NCBI GenBank assembly: GCA_041879295.1 | Contig: CP047152.1 | Location: 997,501 to 1,061,500 of the forward strand | DNA length: 64,000 bases | Origin: Pseudomonas putida | Lineage (GTDB): Bacteria; Pseudomonadota; Gammaproteobacteria; Pseudomonadales; Pseudomonadaceae | Direction: 5' to 3' | Part shown: positions 46,750-55,425 of the stretch, one piece after another | Layout of the letters: the number at the start of each line of letters is the position of its first letter | Position numbering within the stretch: position 1 is the stretch's first letter | Position numbers and translations under genes: made by a program | The notes under the pieces: model-generated | Database searches by the model: none | Seen by the model: the letters and a program-made list of their open reading frames with translations, nothing else | Told to the model about the DNA's origin: nothing

Positions 46750-48375
46750 CTATTTGTCCACGCTTACGCCGTAGAAGGAATTCAGCGCAAACGGGCTGAT
46801 CTTGAAGTCCTTCACCTTGGCGCTCATGGGTTGGTAGACAGTGGAGTGGGCGATCGGGGTGATCGGTACCTGCTCCTTGAGGATGTGCTGCGCCTTTTGG
46901 TACAGCTCGGTGCGCTTGGCCTGGTCGGACGTGGCCTTGGCCTGTTTGATCAGGTCGTCGTAGGGCTTGTAGCACCACTTGGAGAAGTTGTTGCCATCGA
47001 CGGCATCGCAACCGTAGAGGGTACCCAGCCAGTTGTCCGGGTCACCATTGTCACCGCTCCAGCCAATCAGCATGGCACCCTGTTCGCCGCCTTTGGAGCG
47101 CTTGATGTACTCGCCCCATTCATAACTGACGATCTTCGCCTTGATACCGATCTTGGCCCAGTCGGACTGGAGCATTTCGGCCATCAGTTTGGCATTGGGG
47201 TTGTACGGGCGTTGCACGGGCATGGCCCACAGGGTGATTTCGGTGCCTTCCTTGATGCCGGCTTCCTTGAGCAGTTGCTTGGCTTTCTCGGGGTCGAAGG
47301 CGGCGTCCTTGATGCTGTCGTCATAGGACCACTGCGTGGGCGGCATGGCGTTGACCGCCAACTGGCCGGCGCCTTGGTACACCGACTCGATGATCTTTTT
47401 CTTGTCCACGGCCATGTCCAGCGCCTGTCGGACTTTCAGCTGGGCCATGGGGTTGGCCTCGTTGCTGCCCTTGATCTTGTCCATCACGTTGTAGGCGATG
47501 TAGCCGAGGTTGAAACCGGCCTGCTGCGGCATTTGCAGGTTCTTGTCGGCTTTTAGCGGCTCGATGTCGGCCGGGCGTGGGAACAGGGTGACCTGGCACT
47601 CGTTCTTTTTAAGCTTCTGCATGCGCACCGAGGCGTCGGTGGTGATGGCAAAGATCAGGTTGTCGATCTTCACGTCCTCGGGCTTCCAGTAGTCCTTGTT
47701 GCCCTTGAAGCGGATCTGCGCGTCCTTCTGGTACTTGCTGAACACGAACGGGCCGGTGCCGATCGGCTTCTGGTTGATGTCGGCGGCCTTGCCGTTCTTG
47801 AGCAGCTGGTCGGCGTATTCGGCGGACTGGATCGAGGCAAAGCTCATGGCCAGGTTCTGGATGAACGCGGCGTCAACCTCGTTGAGGGTGAACCTCACCG
47901 TGTGCTCGTCAAGTTTCTCCACCTTGGCAATGTTCTTGTCCATGCCCATGTCGGTGAAGTATGGAAACTCGGTGGGATACGCCTTGCGGAACGGGTTGTC
48001 CTTGTCGAGCATACGGTTGAAGGTGAACAGCACGTCGTCGGCGTTGAACGGGCGGCTGGGCTTGAAGTAGTCGGTGGTGTGGAACTTCACCCCTTCGCGC
48101 AGGTGGAAGGTATAGGTCTTGCCGTCGTCGGACACCTCCCATTTGGTCGCCAGGCCCGGGATGACCGCAGTGCCGCCTCGCTCGAACTGGGTCAGGCGGT
48201 TGAACACGGTCTCTGCCGAGGCGTCGAAGTCGGTCCCGGTGGTGTACTGCCCCGGATCGAAGCCGGCCGGGCTGCCTTCGGAGCAGAACACCAGGTTGGA
48301 TGCGGCAACGGCCGACGGTGCGCCGCTGAGCAAGCCTGCACCCAGCAGGAACGGAATGACTGCGTGTTTGAGCAT
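46750..48375 (-). CDS. dppA: Dipeptide-binding protein DppA, third copy
   Basis: 541 residues, ATG with GAGG 8 bases upstream. Signal peptide KHAVIPFLLGAGLLSGAPSA with cleavage after AVAA. SBP family 5 with NLVFCSEGSPAGFDPGQYTT at the mature start and GWSGDNGDPDNWLGTLYGCD near the pocket. It is the first gene of the locus on this strand, so it probably reads out from the promoter in the 388-base spacer upstream. P. aeruginosa carries a comparable set (dppA1-A4), each tuned to different peptides. Confidence 0.92.
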   Translation of the reverse strand: MLKHAVIPFLLGAGLLSGAPSAVAASNLVFCSEGSPAGFDPGQYTTGTDFDASAETVFNRLTQFERGGTAVIPGLATKWEVSDDGKTYTFHLREGVKFHTTDYFKPSRPFNADDVLFTFNRMLDKDNPFRKAYPTEFPYFTDMGMDKNIAKVEKLDEHTVRFTLNEVDAAFIQNLAMSFASIQSAEYADQLLKNGKAADINQKPIGTGPFVFSKYQKDAQIRFKGNKDYWKPEDVKIDNLIFAITTDASVRMQKLKKNECQVTLFPRPADIEPLKADKNLQMPQQAGFNLGYIAYNVMDKIKGSNEANPMAQLKVRQALDMAVDKKKIIESVYQGAGQLAVNAMPPTQWSYDDSIKDAAFDPEKAKQLLKEAGIKEGTEITLWAMPVQRPYNPNAKLMAEMLQSDWAKIGIKAKIVSYEWGEYIKRSKGGEQGAMLIGWSGDNGDPDNWLGTLYGCDAVDGNNFSKWCYKPYDDLIKQAKATSDQAKRTELYQKAQHILKEQVPITPIAHSTVYQPMSAKVKDFKISPFALNSFYGVSVDK

Positions 48376-48763
48376 GGTGGCCTCATTGTTGTCATTTTTT
48401 GGATGAGGTGGCCTCGTGAGCCGACCTGCGGATACTTATGCAGGGGCTGTTCCCAATGCAACAGGTAGGAGGATAGTTGGCGCCAGAAAAGTGGAACGTC
48501 CGTACATGGATGTCGCATCGATATAACTTTTGGCGAAGTTAAACGTTTGCGTAGGCGCGATGATGGCGTTTTGCGCGATATTTCTGATGGGCAGGAATGT
48601 AGGAAGGCACCTATGTGGTGCGTAGGAAACTTCCGAAAATCGTGAAATTGATGCGGTCACCTGTAGGAGCGGGTTTACCCGCGGACACGGGCGAAGCCCG
48701 TGCCATCCACCGCAGTGTCTAGTTCGCGAGCCCACCCGCTCCCACAGATGATGCGTGGACGCC
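48376..48763. other. 388-base spacer upstream of the third dppA
   Basis: This holds the likely dppA promoter (AT-rich part at 48515-48610) and a REP-derived structure at 48661-48747. The leader just before dppA contains A-rich AAAAAATGACAACAATGAGG on the minus strand, close to the AAnAAnAA pattern bound by Hfq/Crc in catabolite repression; the match is one base short. No gene is supported. Confidence 0.5.
48661..48747. repeat. Split REP pair with an inserted small hairpin
   Basis: The left half reads CTGTAGGAGCGGGTTTACCC, the right end TTCGCGAGCCCACCCGCTCC then CACAG. Between them lies a perfect CACGGGC/GCCCGTG hairpin (48686-48702). Confidence 0.65.
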
Positions 48764-49480
48764 TTATGGCATCTGCACTTCGATCAGGCCATCGGCGTTC
48801 ATGCTCACTTCACTGGTGCCCGCCTCGATATCCGGCGCGGGTGCTGCTTCATCAGCCCCCATGGCCTTCATCGCCATCGGCGCGCTACGCAAGTACGGGC
48901 GCGGGTAACCGCTGCTGTTGAGGTTCAGGCTGACCACTTTGTAGCCTTTGCCACCCAGCGCTTCAGTCGCCAGTTGCGCGCGAGCCTTGAAGGCATCGAC
49001 CGCATCCTTGAGCAGTGCATCCTCGCTGGCCTTGCGCGTGGCCGGGGCGATGGAGAAGTCCATGCCGCCCATTTTCAGCTCTTGCAACAGATCGGCGGTA
49101 AGCTGGGACAAGGCCGGGAAGTTGGCGCTTTCCAGGCGCAGCTCGGCGCGTTCGCGCCAGCCGGTGATCTTCTGGCCCTTGCTGTCGTATACCGGGTAGC
49201 TGTTGCGGCTGCCCTGGCTGATCTTCACGTCCTTGACCTGGCGCGCCTGCTGCACGGCCTTGTTCATGGTTTCGGTGATCTGCTTGGCGAGCTTGCCCGG
49301 GTCGCTGTTCTGCGCTTCGCTGTACAGGGTCACGACCATCAGGTCGCGCGCCACTTCCTTGCTGACTTCGGCCCGCAGCGATACCTGGTTGAAACGCGGT
49401 TCATCGGCGGCCAGTGCCGGCAGGCTGGCGAGCAGGCCGCAAGACATGATCAGGGCGGCGCCGCGACGTGGGATTTGCAT
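48764..49480 (-). CDS. Periplasmic SIMPL-domain (DUF541) protein
   Basis: 238 residues from the ATG at 49478-49480, with AAGGAG 6 bases upstream. The signal peptide is QIPRRGAALIMSCGLLASLP with cleavage after ALA. The SIMPL/DUF541 domain has EVARDLMVVTLYSEAQNSDP, ITGWRERAELRLESANFPAL and a C-terminal YLRSAPMAMKAM. The family is periplasmic or outer-membrane linked, and its role is unclear (oxidative stress defence in E. coli YggE). It is transcribed away from roxS, as PA4492 is next to PA4494/PA4493 in P. aeruginosa. Confidence 0.88.
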   Translation of the reverse strand: MQIPRRGAALIMSCGLLASLPALAADEPRFNQVSLRAEVSKEVARDLMVVTLYSEAQNSDPGKLAKQITETMNKAVQQARQVKDVKISQGSRNSYPVYDSKGQKITGWRERAELRLESANFPALSQLTADLLQELKMGGMDFSIAPATRKASEDALLKDAVDAFKARAQLATEALGGKGYKVVSLNLNSSGYPRPYLRSAPMAMKAMGADEAAPAPDIEAGTSEVSMNADGLIEVQMP

Positions 49481-49682
49481 GTGATACTCCTTGGCATTGA
49501 AAGGCGTGGGGGCTGGACATCCATTCCACGCATGGCCCATCGGACCGGCAACAGTGTAGTGGGTTCAAAAGTGCCATCATGAACCTGTGACAAAGTGTGG
49601 CGCTTTGCCGCATCGCTGCAGCGAGGCGCCCGGCTTCGGTATACTCCAGCCGATTTTTCTGGAGCACTCATCAGGAGAGCTC

Positions 49683-50939
49683 ATGCTCGCCGCCGTACAA
49701 CCGTTGTCCGCTACCCGCCAGAACCTCTGGCGCCTCACCCTTATTCGGGTCCTGGTCCTGGCTGCCCAGGCCGGCTCGGTGGGCGTTGCCTACTGGACCG
49801 AACTGCTGCCGTTGCCCTGGCTTTCGCTGGCCGGCACCTTGGCCCTTTCTTCGCTGCTGTGTGCCTTCACGGCCCTGCGCCTGCGCCTGTCGCTGCCAGT
49901 CACCGAAATGGAATACGCCCTGCAGCTGGCCTGTGACCTGCTGATCCATAGCGCCTTGCTGTATTACTCCGGCGGCTCGACCAACCCTTTCGTGTCGTAT
50001 TACCTGGTGCCGCTGGCGATCGCTGCGGTGACCTTGCCGTGGCTGTATTCGCTGATCCTGTCGGGTATTGCGCTGACGGCCTACAGTTTGCTGCTGGTGC
50101 AGTTCTACCCGCTCGAAGGGCTGCCAATGGCGCGGGACAAGATGCAGGTCTACGGCATGTGGCTGAGCATTGCCTTGGCTGCCGCAGTGATCACCTTCTT
50201 TGCCGCGCGCATGGCCGAAGAGCTGCGCCGCCAGGAACAGCTGCGTTCAGAGCGGCGTGAAGAGAGCCTGCGCGACGAGCAACTGCTGGCAGTGGCTACC
50301 CAGGCCGCCGGTGCCGCCCATGAGCTGGGTACGCCGCTGGCGACCATGAGCGTGCTGATCAACGAAATGCGCCAGGACCACACCGACCCGCTGTTGCAGG
50401 AGGACCTGCAGATCCTCCAGGACCAGGTAAAGCTGTGCAAAGAGACCTTGCAACAGTTGGTGCGCGCAGCCGAAGCCAACCGACGCCTGGCCATCGTGGA
50501 GCAGGATGTGACTGCCTGGCTGGACGAGGCGCTCAACCGCTGGCACCTGATGCGCCCGGAAGCCAGCTACCGCTTCCAGCGCCTGCGCGACGGCAAAGTG
50601 CCGCGCCTGTCTCCGCCGCCAGACCTGACCCAGGCGCTACTGAACCTGTTGAACAATGCCGCCGATGCCTGCCCTGATGATCTGGAGGTTCGCCTGGACT
50701 GGGACGCCCAGGACATCGTCATCAGTATCCACGACCACGGCCCTGGCGTACCGCCGGCCATTGCCGAAGCCATTGGCAAACCTTTTATTACCACCAAGGG
50801 CAAAGGCTTTGGCCTTGGCCTGTTCTTGAGCAAGGCCAGCGTGACCCGTGCGGGCGGCTCGGTGAAACTCTATAGTCATGAACAGGGTGGCACCCTGACC
50901 GAACTGCGCCTGCCCTATGGCAAGCGAGGAGATGAATGA
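49683..50939 (+). CDS. roxS: Redox-sensing histidine kinase RoxS (RegB/PrrB family)
   Basis: 418 residues from the ATG at 49683 (AGGAG 5 bases upstream); the open frame upstream is not used. Six membrane helices fill residues 15-185. GGSTNPF at 97-103 matches the quinone-binding heptad GGxxNPF of RegB. The H-box is AHELGTPLATM with His213, and Cys252 (VKLCKETL) corresponds to the redox cysteine of RegB. The ATPase domain has NLLNNAADA, HDHGPGVP and GFGLGLFLSKA. It senses the redox state of the quinone pool and controls terminal oxidases. It overlaps roxR by 4 bases. Confidence 0.95.
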   Translation: MLAAVQPLSATRQNLWRLTLIRVLVLAAQAGSVGVAYWTELLPLPWLSLAGTLALSSLLCAFTALRLRLSLPVTEMEYALQLACDLLIHSALLYYSGGSTNPFVSYYLVPLAIAAVTLPWLYSLILSGIALTAYSLLLVQFYPLEGLPMARDKMQVYGMWLSIALAAAVITFFAARMAEELRRQEQLRSERREESLRDEQLLAVATQAAGAAHELGTPLATMSVLINEMRQDHTDPLLQEDLQILQDQVKLCKETLQQLVRAAEANRRLAIVEQDVTAWLDEALNRWHLMRPEASYRFQRLRDGKVPRLSPPPDLTQALLNLLNNAADACPDDLEVRLDWDAQDIVISIHDHGPGVPPAIAEAIGKPFITTKGKGFGLGLFLSKASVTRAGGSVKLYSHEQGGTLTELRLPYGKRGDE

Positions 50940-51499
50940 TGAGCGAAGAAAACCAGGTCGAAAGCGAAGAGCTGCCGCACCTGCTGCTGGTGGATGACGA
51001 TGCCACCTTCACCCGGGTCATGGCCAGGGCCATGAGCCGTCGCGGTTTCCGTGTGAGCACTGCCAGCTCTGCCGAAGAGGGCTTGATTCTGGCCCAGCAG
51101 GACCTGCCGGACTACGCCACGCTGGACCTGAAAATGGATGGCGACTCCGGCCTGGTGCTGCTGCCCAAGCTGCTGGAGCTGGACCCGGAAATGCGCGTGG
51201 TGATCCTGACCGGTTACTCGAGCATTGCCACCGCAGTGGAGGCGGTCAAGCGCGGTGCCTGCAACTACCTGTGCAAGCCGGCTGACGCCGATGACGTGTT
51301 GGCAGCACTGCTGTCGGAGCACACCGACCTGGATACCCTGGTGCCGGAAAACCCGATGTCGGTCGATCGCCTGCAGTGGGAACACATCCAGCGCGTGCTG
51401 AACGAGCATGAAGGCAATATCTCGGCCACTGCGCGGGCGCTGGGCATGCACCGGCGGACGTTGCAGCGCAAGCTGCAGAAACGGCCGGTTCGGCGCTGA
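50936..51499 (+). CDS. roxR: Redox response regulator RoxR (RegA/PrrA family)
   Basis: 187 residues. The receiver has LLLVDDDATFTRVMARAMSR, phospho-acceptor Asp64 (Asp63 if the second ATG is used, as in RegA), TGYSSIATAV and the lysine in LCKPADADD. A short C-terminal Fis-type helix-turn-helix (EGNISATARALGMHRRTLQR) is nearly the RegA sequence. Two ATGs in tandem overlap the roxS stop. In Pseudomonas it activates the cyanide-insensitive oxidase and other respiratory genes. Confidence 0.95.
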   Translation: MMSEENQVESEELPHLLLVDDDATFTRVMARAMSRRGFRVSTASSAEEGLILAQQDLPDYATLDLKMDGDSGLVLLPKLLELDPEMRVVILTGYSSIATAVEAVKRGACNYLCKPADADDVLAALLSEHTDLDTLVPENPMSVDRLQWEHIQRVLNEHEGNISATARALGMHRRTLQRKLQKRPVRR

Positions 51500-51516
51500 T
51501 TCTCCATTGATGATGT

Positions 51517-51580
51517 TGGCCTGTTCGCGGGTAAATCCACTCCTGCAACTGTGAGAGCGGGCTTGCCCGCGAAGGGCTGC
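51517..51580. repeat. REP pair, degenerate, after roxR
   Basis: Two facing cores, CGCGGGTAAATCCACTCCTG (degenerate) and GAGCGGGCTTGCCCGCGAAG, lie 18 bases after the stop. It could cap the roxSR transcript. Confidence 0.7.
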
Positions 51581-51607
51581 AAGGCAGCCCCAATCAGGGC
51601 GAGCACG

Positions 51608-52687
51608 ATGAAGGTACTGTTGGTCATCCTTGCGATGGTTGCAGGTAGCGTCAAGGCTGAGGACTGGCCTGACCCACAGTGGCAGAGCGACCCTGCCGCC
51701 CTTGACTGGCAGGCCGTCGACGCTTATGCCTTTCCCGCACGCTCTCCCTCGGAGCGCAACGGCATCCGCACCGACGCTCTGCTGATCATCCGCGACGGTC
51801 GTATCCTCCACGAGCGCTACACAGCGCCCACCCGTGCCGACACCGCGCACCTGACCTGGTCGGTAAGCAAGAGTGTACTGGCCACGATAATGGGCGTGGC
51901 CCAGGGCGAAGGCCGCTTCCAGATGCAAGACCCGGTCAGCCGCTTCTATCCACCCATGCGCGCCCACCCCGGTGTGCGTATGGCCGACCTGCTGCACTGG
52001 GCCAGTGGCCTCGACTGGCAGGAAGACTATGAATATGCACCGCTGAAATCCTCGGTGGTGGCCATGCTGTATACCCGTGGCCGCGCAGACATGGCTGCCT
52101 ATACGGCAGCGCGGGGTGCCGCTGCCAGCCCCGGTCAGCGATTCCTCTACTCCAGTGGCGACAGCAACCTGCTGGCCGCAGCGCTGCGCGGCATGCTCGA
52201 TGCCGGACAGTACCCCGACTATCCCTGGGACGCACTGTTCACCCCGTTGGGTATCGGCAGTGCGGTATGGGAGCGTGACCGGGCAGGCACCTACGTAGGC
52301 TCTTCTTATCTGTACCTAAGTGCCCGCGATTTGGCCCGTATCGGCCTGTTGATGCAACGCGACGGGCGCTGGCAGGGCCGACAATTGCTGCCCAAAGCCT
52401 GGGTAGCCTTCAACCGTACCCCGTTTGCCCAGGCCCAAGCGCTGCCTGGCGAGGCCACCCCCGGTGGCCACTGGTGGCTCAACCAGCCGCTGGCTGGCGC
52501 CGAACGGCCTTGGCCCAGCGCACCCGCAGACACCTTCGCCGCCCTTGGCCACTGGGGGCAGGCGTTATATGTGCTGCCTGAACAAAAGCTGGTGATCGTG
52601 CGCTACGCCGATGACCGCGACAGCAGCTACCGACACGATGAACTGCTCAAGCGGGTGCTGGCGGCACTGGCCGGGGAGGGGGCATGA
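51608..52687 (+). CDS. Beta-lactamase-fold serine hydrolase (class C/EstB-like)
   Basis: 359 residues from the ATG at 51608. Signal peptide KVLLVILAMVAGSVKA, then EDWPDPQ, so the enzyme is periplasmic. The serine beta-lactamase SxxK motif is Ser85-Val-Ser-Lys88 (LTWSVSKSVLATI) and the YxS/N element is Tyr181-Ser-Ser183 (LYSSGDSN). The family covers esterases, D-amino-acid amidases and 6-aminohexanoate-dimer hydrolases as well as class C enzymes, so resistance should not be assumed. The stop overlaps the next small gene by 4 bases. Confidence 0.85.
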   Translation: MKVLLVILAMVAGSVKAEDWPDPQWQSDPAALDWQAVDAYAFPARSPSERNGIRTDALLIIRDGRILHERYTAPTRADTAHLTWSVSKSVLATIMGVAQGEGRFQMQDPVSRFYPPMRAHPGVRMADLLHWASGLDWQEDYEYAPLKSSVVAMLYTRGRADMAAYTAARGAAASPGQRFLYSSGDSNLLAAALRGMLDAGQYPDYPWDALFTPLGIGSAVWERDRAGTYVGSSYLYLSARDLARIGLLMQRDGRWQGRQLLPKAWVAFNRTPFAQAQALPGEATPGGHWWLNQPLAGAERPWPSAPADTFAALGHWGQALYVLPEQKLVIVRYADDRDSSYRHDELLKRVLAALAGEGA

Positions 52688-52980
52688 AGCGGCTATTGCT
52701 GCTGGTCCTGGCAGGGCTCCTGTATTGGGCCTGGCAAGAACGCCAGGCGCTGGCGGACTTCCCCGGCATACTGCCGGCCTACTCGGCCAAGGAATACTGT
52801 TCCTGCCGCTTTGTCATGGGCTTTGACGAGGCGTACTGCCGAGGGTATGTGAAGCAGTGGCTGCCATTGAGCCTGCTGGAGGAAAACAGCCAGCAGCGGC
52901 AAGTCACCGCTGAAGGCCTGGGGCGGCGCAGCCAGGCGGCCTGGCAAGGCGCGCGTGAGGGCTGCCGCTTGCTGCCATGA
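52684..52980 (+). CDS. Small Cys-rich signal-anchored protein, unrecognised
   Basis: 98 residues, start overlapping the hydrolase stop (ATGA). The N-terminus KRLLLLVLAGLLYWAW is a signal anchor. The rest, likely periplasmic, has four cysteines at 39, 41, 52 and 94 (EYCSCRFVMGFDEAYCRGYV), an arrangement that could form two disulfides or bind a metal. I do not recognise the family. Coupled translation suggests a partner, chaperone or inhibitor of the hydrolase, but nothing in the sequence proves it. Confidence 0.75.
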   Translation: MKRLLLLVLAGLLYWAWQERQALADFPGILPAYSAKEYCSCRFVMGFDEAYCRGYVKQWLPLSLLEENSQQRQVTAEGLGRRSQAAWQGAREGCRLLP

Positions 52981-53024
52981 ATGCAGGCGGGTAAGGTTGG
53001 CGGCCTGGTTTCACGAGATCTGTC

Positions 53025-53606
53025 ATGTTCAAGCTGCCCCGCCTGCTGCCTGCCTTGTTGCTGGCTTTGTGCCTGCCCGCTCATGCCAATTGGCACCTGG
53101 ATGGCGAATCTTCACGGCTGTCGTTTATTACCGGCAAGAATGGCAATACCGCCGAAGTGCATCGTTTTCTGGTGCTGCACGGCACGGTCGACCGCAAGGG
53201 TGTGGCCGGGTTGAGGATCGAGATGGACTCGGTAAGCAGCGGTATTCCGCTGCGTGACGAGCAAATGCGCGACAACCTGTTCGAGGTCGAGCGCTTCGCC
53301 GAGGCCACAGTGAAGACGCAGATCGACCTGCAGCCGATCAATGACCTGGCCGATGGTGCACAGATCGAGTTGCGCCTGCCGCTGACGGTCACCCTGCATG
53401 GCCAGTCGCACCGCTACAATGTTTTGTTGCTGGCCACCCGCCTGGATGCGCGGCGTTTCCAGGTGGTGACCCTTGAGCCCCTGGTGCTGCGCGCCGAAGA
53501 TTTCGGCTTGATGCCGGGCCTGGAAAGCCTGCGCAAGTTTGCCAGGTTGAAGTCCATCAACCCGTCGGTGCCGGTTAGCGCGGTGCTGATCTTCACTGCG
53601 CGCTGA
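53025..53606 (+). CDS. YceI-family periplasmic lipocalin-like protein
   Basis: 193 residues. Signal peptide FKLPRLLPALLLALCLPAHA, then NWHLDGESSRLSFITGKNG, the start of the YceI domain. LRDEQMRDNLFEVERFAEAT (the conserved R-D-x-x-M-x-x-x-x-F pattern) and a C-terminal PVSAVLIFTAR strand complete it. YceI folds like a lipocalin and binds polyisoprenoids in T. thermophilus. The stop is 1 base before the next gene, suggesting co-transcription with the phospholipase D family enzyme. Confidence 0.88.
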   Translation: MFKLPRLLPALLLALCLPAHANWHLDGESSRLSFITGKNGNTAEVHRFLVLHGTVDRKGVAGLRIEMDSVSSGIPLRDEQMRDNLFEVERFAEATVKTQIDLQPINDLADGAQIELRLPLTVTLHGQSHRYNVLLLATRLDARRFQVVTLEPLVLRAEDFGLMPGLESLRKFARLKSINPSVPVSAVLIFTAR

Positions 53607-53607
53607 C

Positions 53608-54765
53608 ATGGCGGGTCCGGTCTTCCCCTGGCGGGATGGCAACCAGTTCGAACTGCTTATCGATGGCCCCGCATTCTTTCCGCGCATGCTCCTGGCGATC
53701 ATGCGGGCCGAGTTCCAGGTTGACCTGGAACTGTACCTGGTCGAGGCCGGCGCCTGTGCCGAGGCGGTGGTGGACGCGCTGGAGCAGGCTGCCCGACGTG
53801 GCGTACGGGTGCGCTGCCTGTTTGATGACTACGGTGCATTGGCCTTCAACAGTGCGTTGCGTCAGCGCCTGCTGGACGCTGGCGTGTACTTGCGCTGGTA
53901 TAACCGCCTGCGCTGGAAGCGTGGCCTGCGTAACCTGTACCGTGATCATCGCAAATTGCTACTGGTGGACGAACGTTGGGCCGTGGTGGGGGGGACGGGC
54001 GTTACCGACGAGTTCTGGAAGCCGGGTGAGGCGACCAGCGAATGGCACGAAGTGATGGTGCAGATGCAGGGGCCGGTGGTGAGCGACTGGCAGTTGCTGT
54101 TCGACCGTCAGTGGCACGCCAACACTCGCCGCACCGCCTGGCGCCCTGCTGAAGGCTTTGGCCTGCCGCGTCTGCCCAAGGTGCCTGCGCAGGGGCAGGG
54201 CATGGGCCGGGTCGCTTATGCCGACGCCCGCCAGCACCAGGACATCCTGCACGCGCTGGTACGGGCACTGAACAGCGGCAAGAAACGGGTATGGCTGGCC
54301 ACGCCGTACTTCTTGCCGACCTGGAGCGTGCGCCGCTCGTTGCGTCGGGCTGCCAGCAAGGGCCTGGACGTGCGGCTGTTGTTGACCGGTCCGCGCACCG
54401 ATCACCCCTCGGTACGCTACGCCGGGCATCGTTACTACCCGCGGCTGTTACGCGCGGGCGTACGGATTTTCGAGTACCAGCCGTGCTTCCTGCACCTGAA
54501 GATGGCTGTGGTGGACGACTGGGTCAGCGTCGGTTCGTGCAACTTCGACCACTGGAACTTGCGCTTCAACCTTGAAGCCAACATCGAGGCGCTGGACCCG
54601 CCGTTGACAGCGGCGGTGGTGGCCAGCTTCGAGCGCGACTTCGCCCTGAGCGAAGAAGTCGACCTCGCTCACTGGCATGCGCGCCCTTTGTGGCGCAGGG
54701 TCAAGCAACGGATCTGGGGCTGGCTGGATCGTTTGGTGGTCAACTTCCTCGACCGCCGTGACTGA
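53608..54765 (+). CDS. Cardiolipin synthase/phospholipase D family protein (ClsB-like)
   Basis: 385 residues with two HKD motifs: His114, Lys116 and Asp121 (DHRKLLLVDER), and His296, Lys298 and Asp303 (LHLKMAVVDD). The short length without N-terminal membrane helices matches ClsB (413 residues) rather than ClsA. Such enzymes make cardiolipin from phosphatidylglycerol or act as transphosphatidylases. It starts 1 base after the yceI-type gene. The catalytic pairs are complete, so it should be active. Confidence 0.9.
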   Translation: MAGPVFPWRDGNQFELLIDGPAFFPRMLLAIMRAEFQVDLELYLVEAGACAEAVVDALEQAARRGVRVRCLFDDYGALAFNSALRQRLLDAGVYLRWYNRLRWKRGLRNLYRDHRKLLLVDERWAVVGGTGVTDEFWKPGEATSEWHEVMVQMQGPVVSDWQLLFDRQWHANTRRTAWRPAEGFGLPRLPKVPAQGQGMGRVAYADARQHQDILHALVRALNSGKKRVWLATPYFLPTWSVRRSLRRAASKGLDVRLLLTGPRTDHPSVRYAGHRYYPRLLRAGVRIFEYQPCFLHLKMAVVDDWVSVGSCNFDHWNLRFNLEANIEALDPPLTAAVVASFERDFALSEEVDLAHWHARPLWRRVKQRIWGWLDRLVVNFLDRRD

Positions 54766-54816
54766 CAGCGGCTATCGTGCAGTGACTATTCACGGTTAAC
54801 CGAAGGAGTGGGCAAG

Positions 54817-55395
54817 ATGACGGCGAAGAAAATTCTCATGCTGGTGGGCGACTACGTCGAGGATTACGAAGCGATGGTGCCGTTCCAGGCCCTGAGCATG
54901 GTAGGCCACACGGTGCATGCGGTGTGCCCGGAAAAGCTGGCGGGGCAGACTGTGCGTACCGCGATTCATGACTTCGAGGGTGAACAGACCTACAGCGAAA
55001 AGCCCGGGCACAATTTTGCCCTGAATTATGACTTCGTGCGGGTGCGGCCCGAGAGTTATGACGCGCTGCTGATCCCGGGTGGTCGCGCGCCGGAATACCT
55101 GCGCCTGGATGAAAAGGTGTTGGAGCTGGTGCGGGCGTTCGACCAGGCCGGCAAGCCGATTGCGGCGGTATGCCATGGTGCCCAGTTGCTGGCGGCAGCT
55201 GGGGTGCTGGATGGGCGTGAATGCAGCGCTTACCCGGCATGTGCGCCAGAAGTGCGCCTGGCGGGTGGCACGTTCATCGACATCGCGGTGGACCAGGCGC
55301 ATGTGGATGGCAACCTGGTGACCGCACCGGCATGGCCAGCGCACCCGGCTTGGCTGGCGGCGTTCCTTCAAGTACTGGGCACGCGTATTGTCTGA
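54817..55395 (+). CDS. DJ-1/PfpI superfamily protein
   Basis: 192 residues from the ATG at 54817, with GAAGGAG 8 bases upstream; a GTG three codons earlier would overlap that site. The family core [20 protein letters not shown] and the nucleophile elbow [10 protein letters not shown] (Cys119, His120) are clear. [17 protein letters not shown] is the typical preceding strand. These proteins act as glyoxalase III, proteases or chaperones; the PfpI-like [11 protein letters not shown] form is common in pseudomonads and the exact activity is open. Confidence 0.88.
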   Translation: MTAKKILMLVGDYVEDYEAMVPFQALSMVGHTVHAVCPEKLAGQTVRTAIHDFEGEQTYSEKPGHNFALNYDFVRVRPESYDALLIPGGRAPEYLRLDEKVLELVRAFDQAGKPIAAVCHGAQLLAAAGVLDGRECSAYPACAPEVRLAGGTFIDIAVDQAHVDGNLVTAPAWPAHPAWLAAFLQVLGTRIV

Positions 55396-55425
55396 CAGGC
55401 TTGGTTGAGTTCAGAGCGGGTTGCT

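Noticed and set aside
48436..48735. 99-codon minus-strand frame upstream of dppA
   Set aside because: It begins inside a REP-derived structure and has no ribosome site.
51608..52687. Antibiotic-resistance beta-lactamase
   Set aside because: The fold motifs (SxxK, YxS) are shared by many esterases and amidases, and nothing shows beta-lactam specificity.
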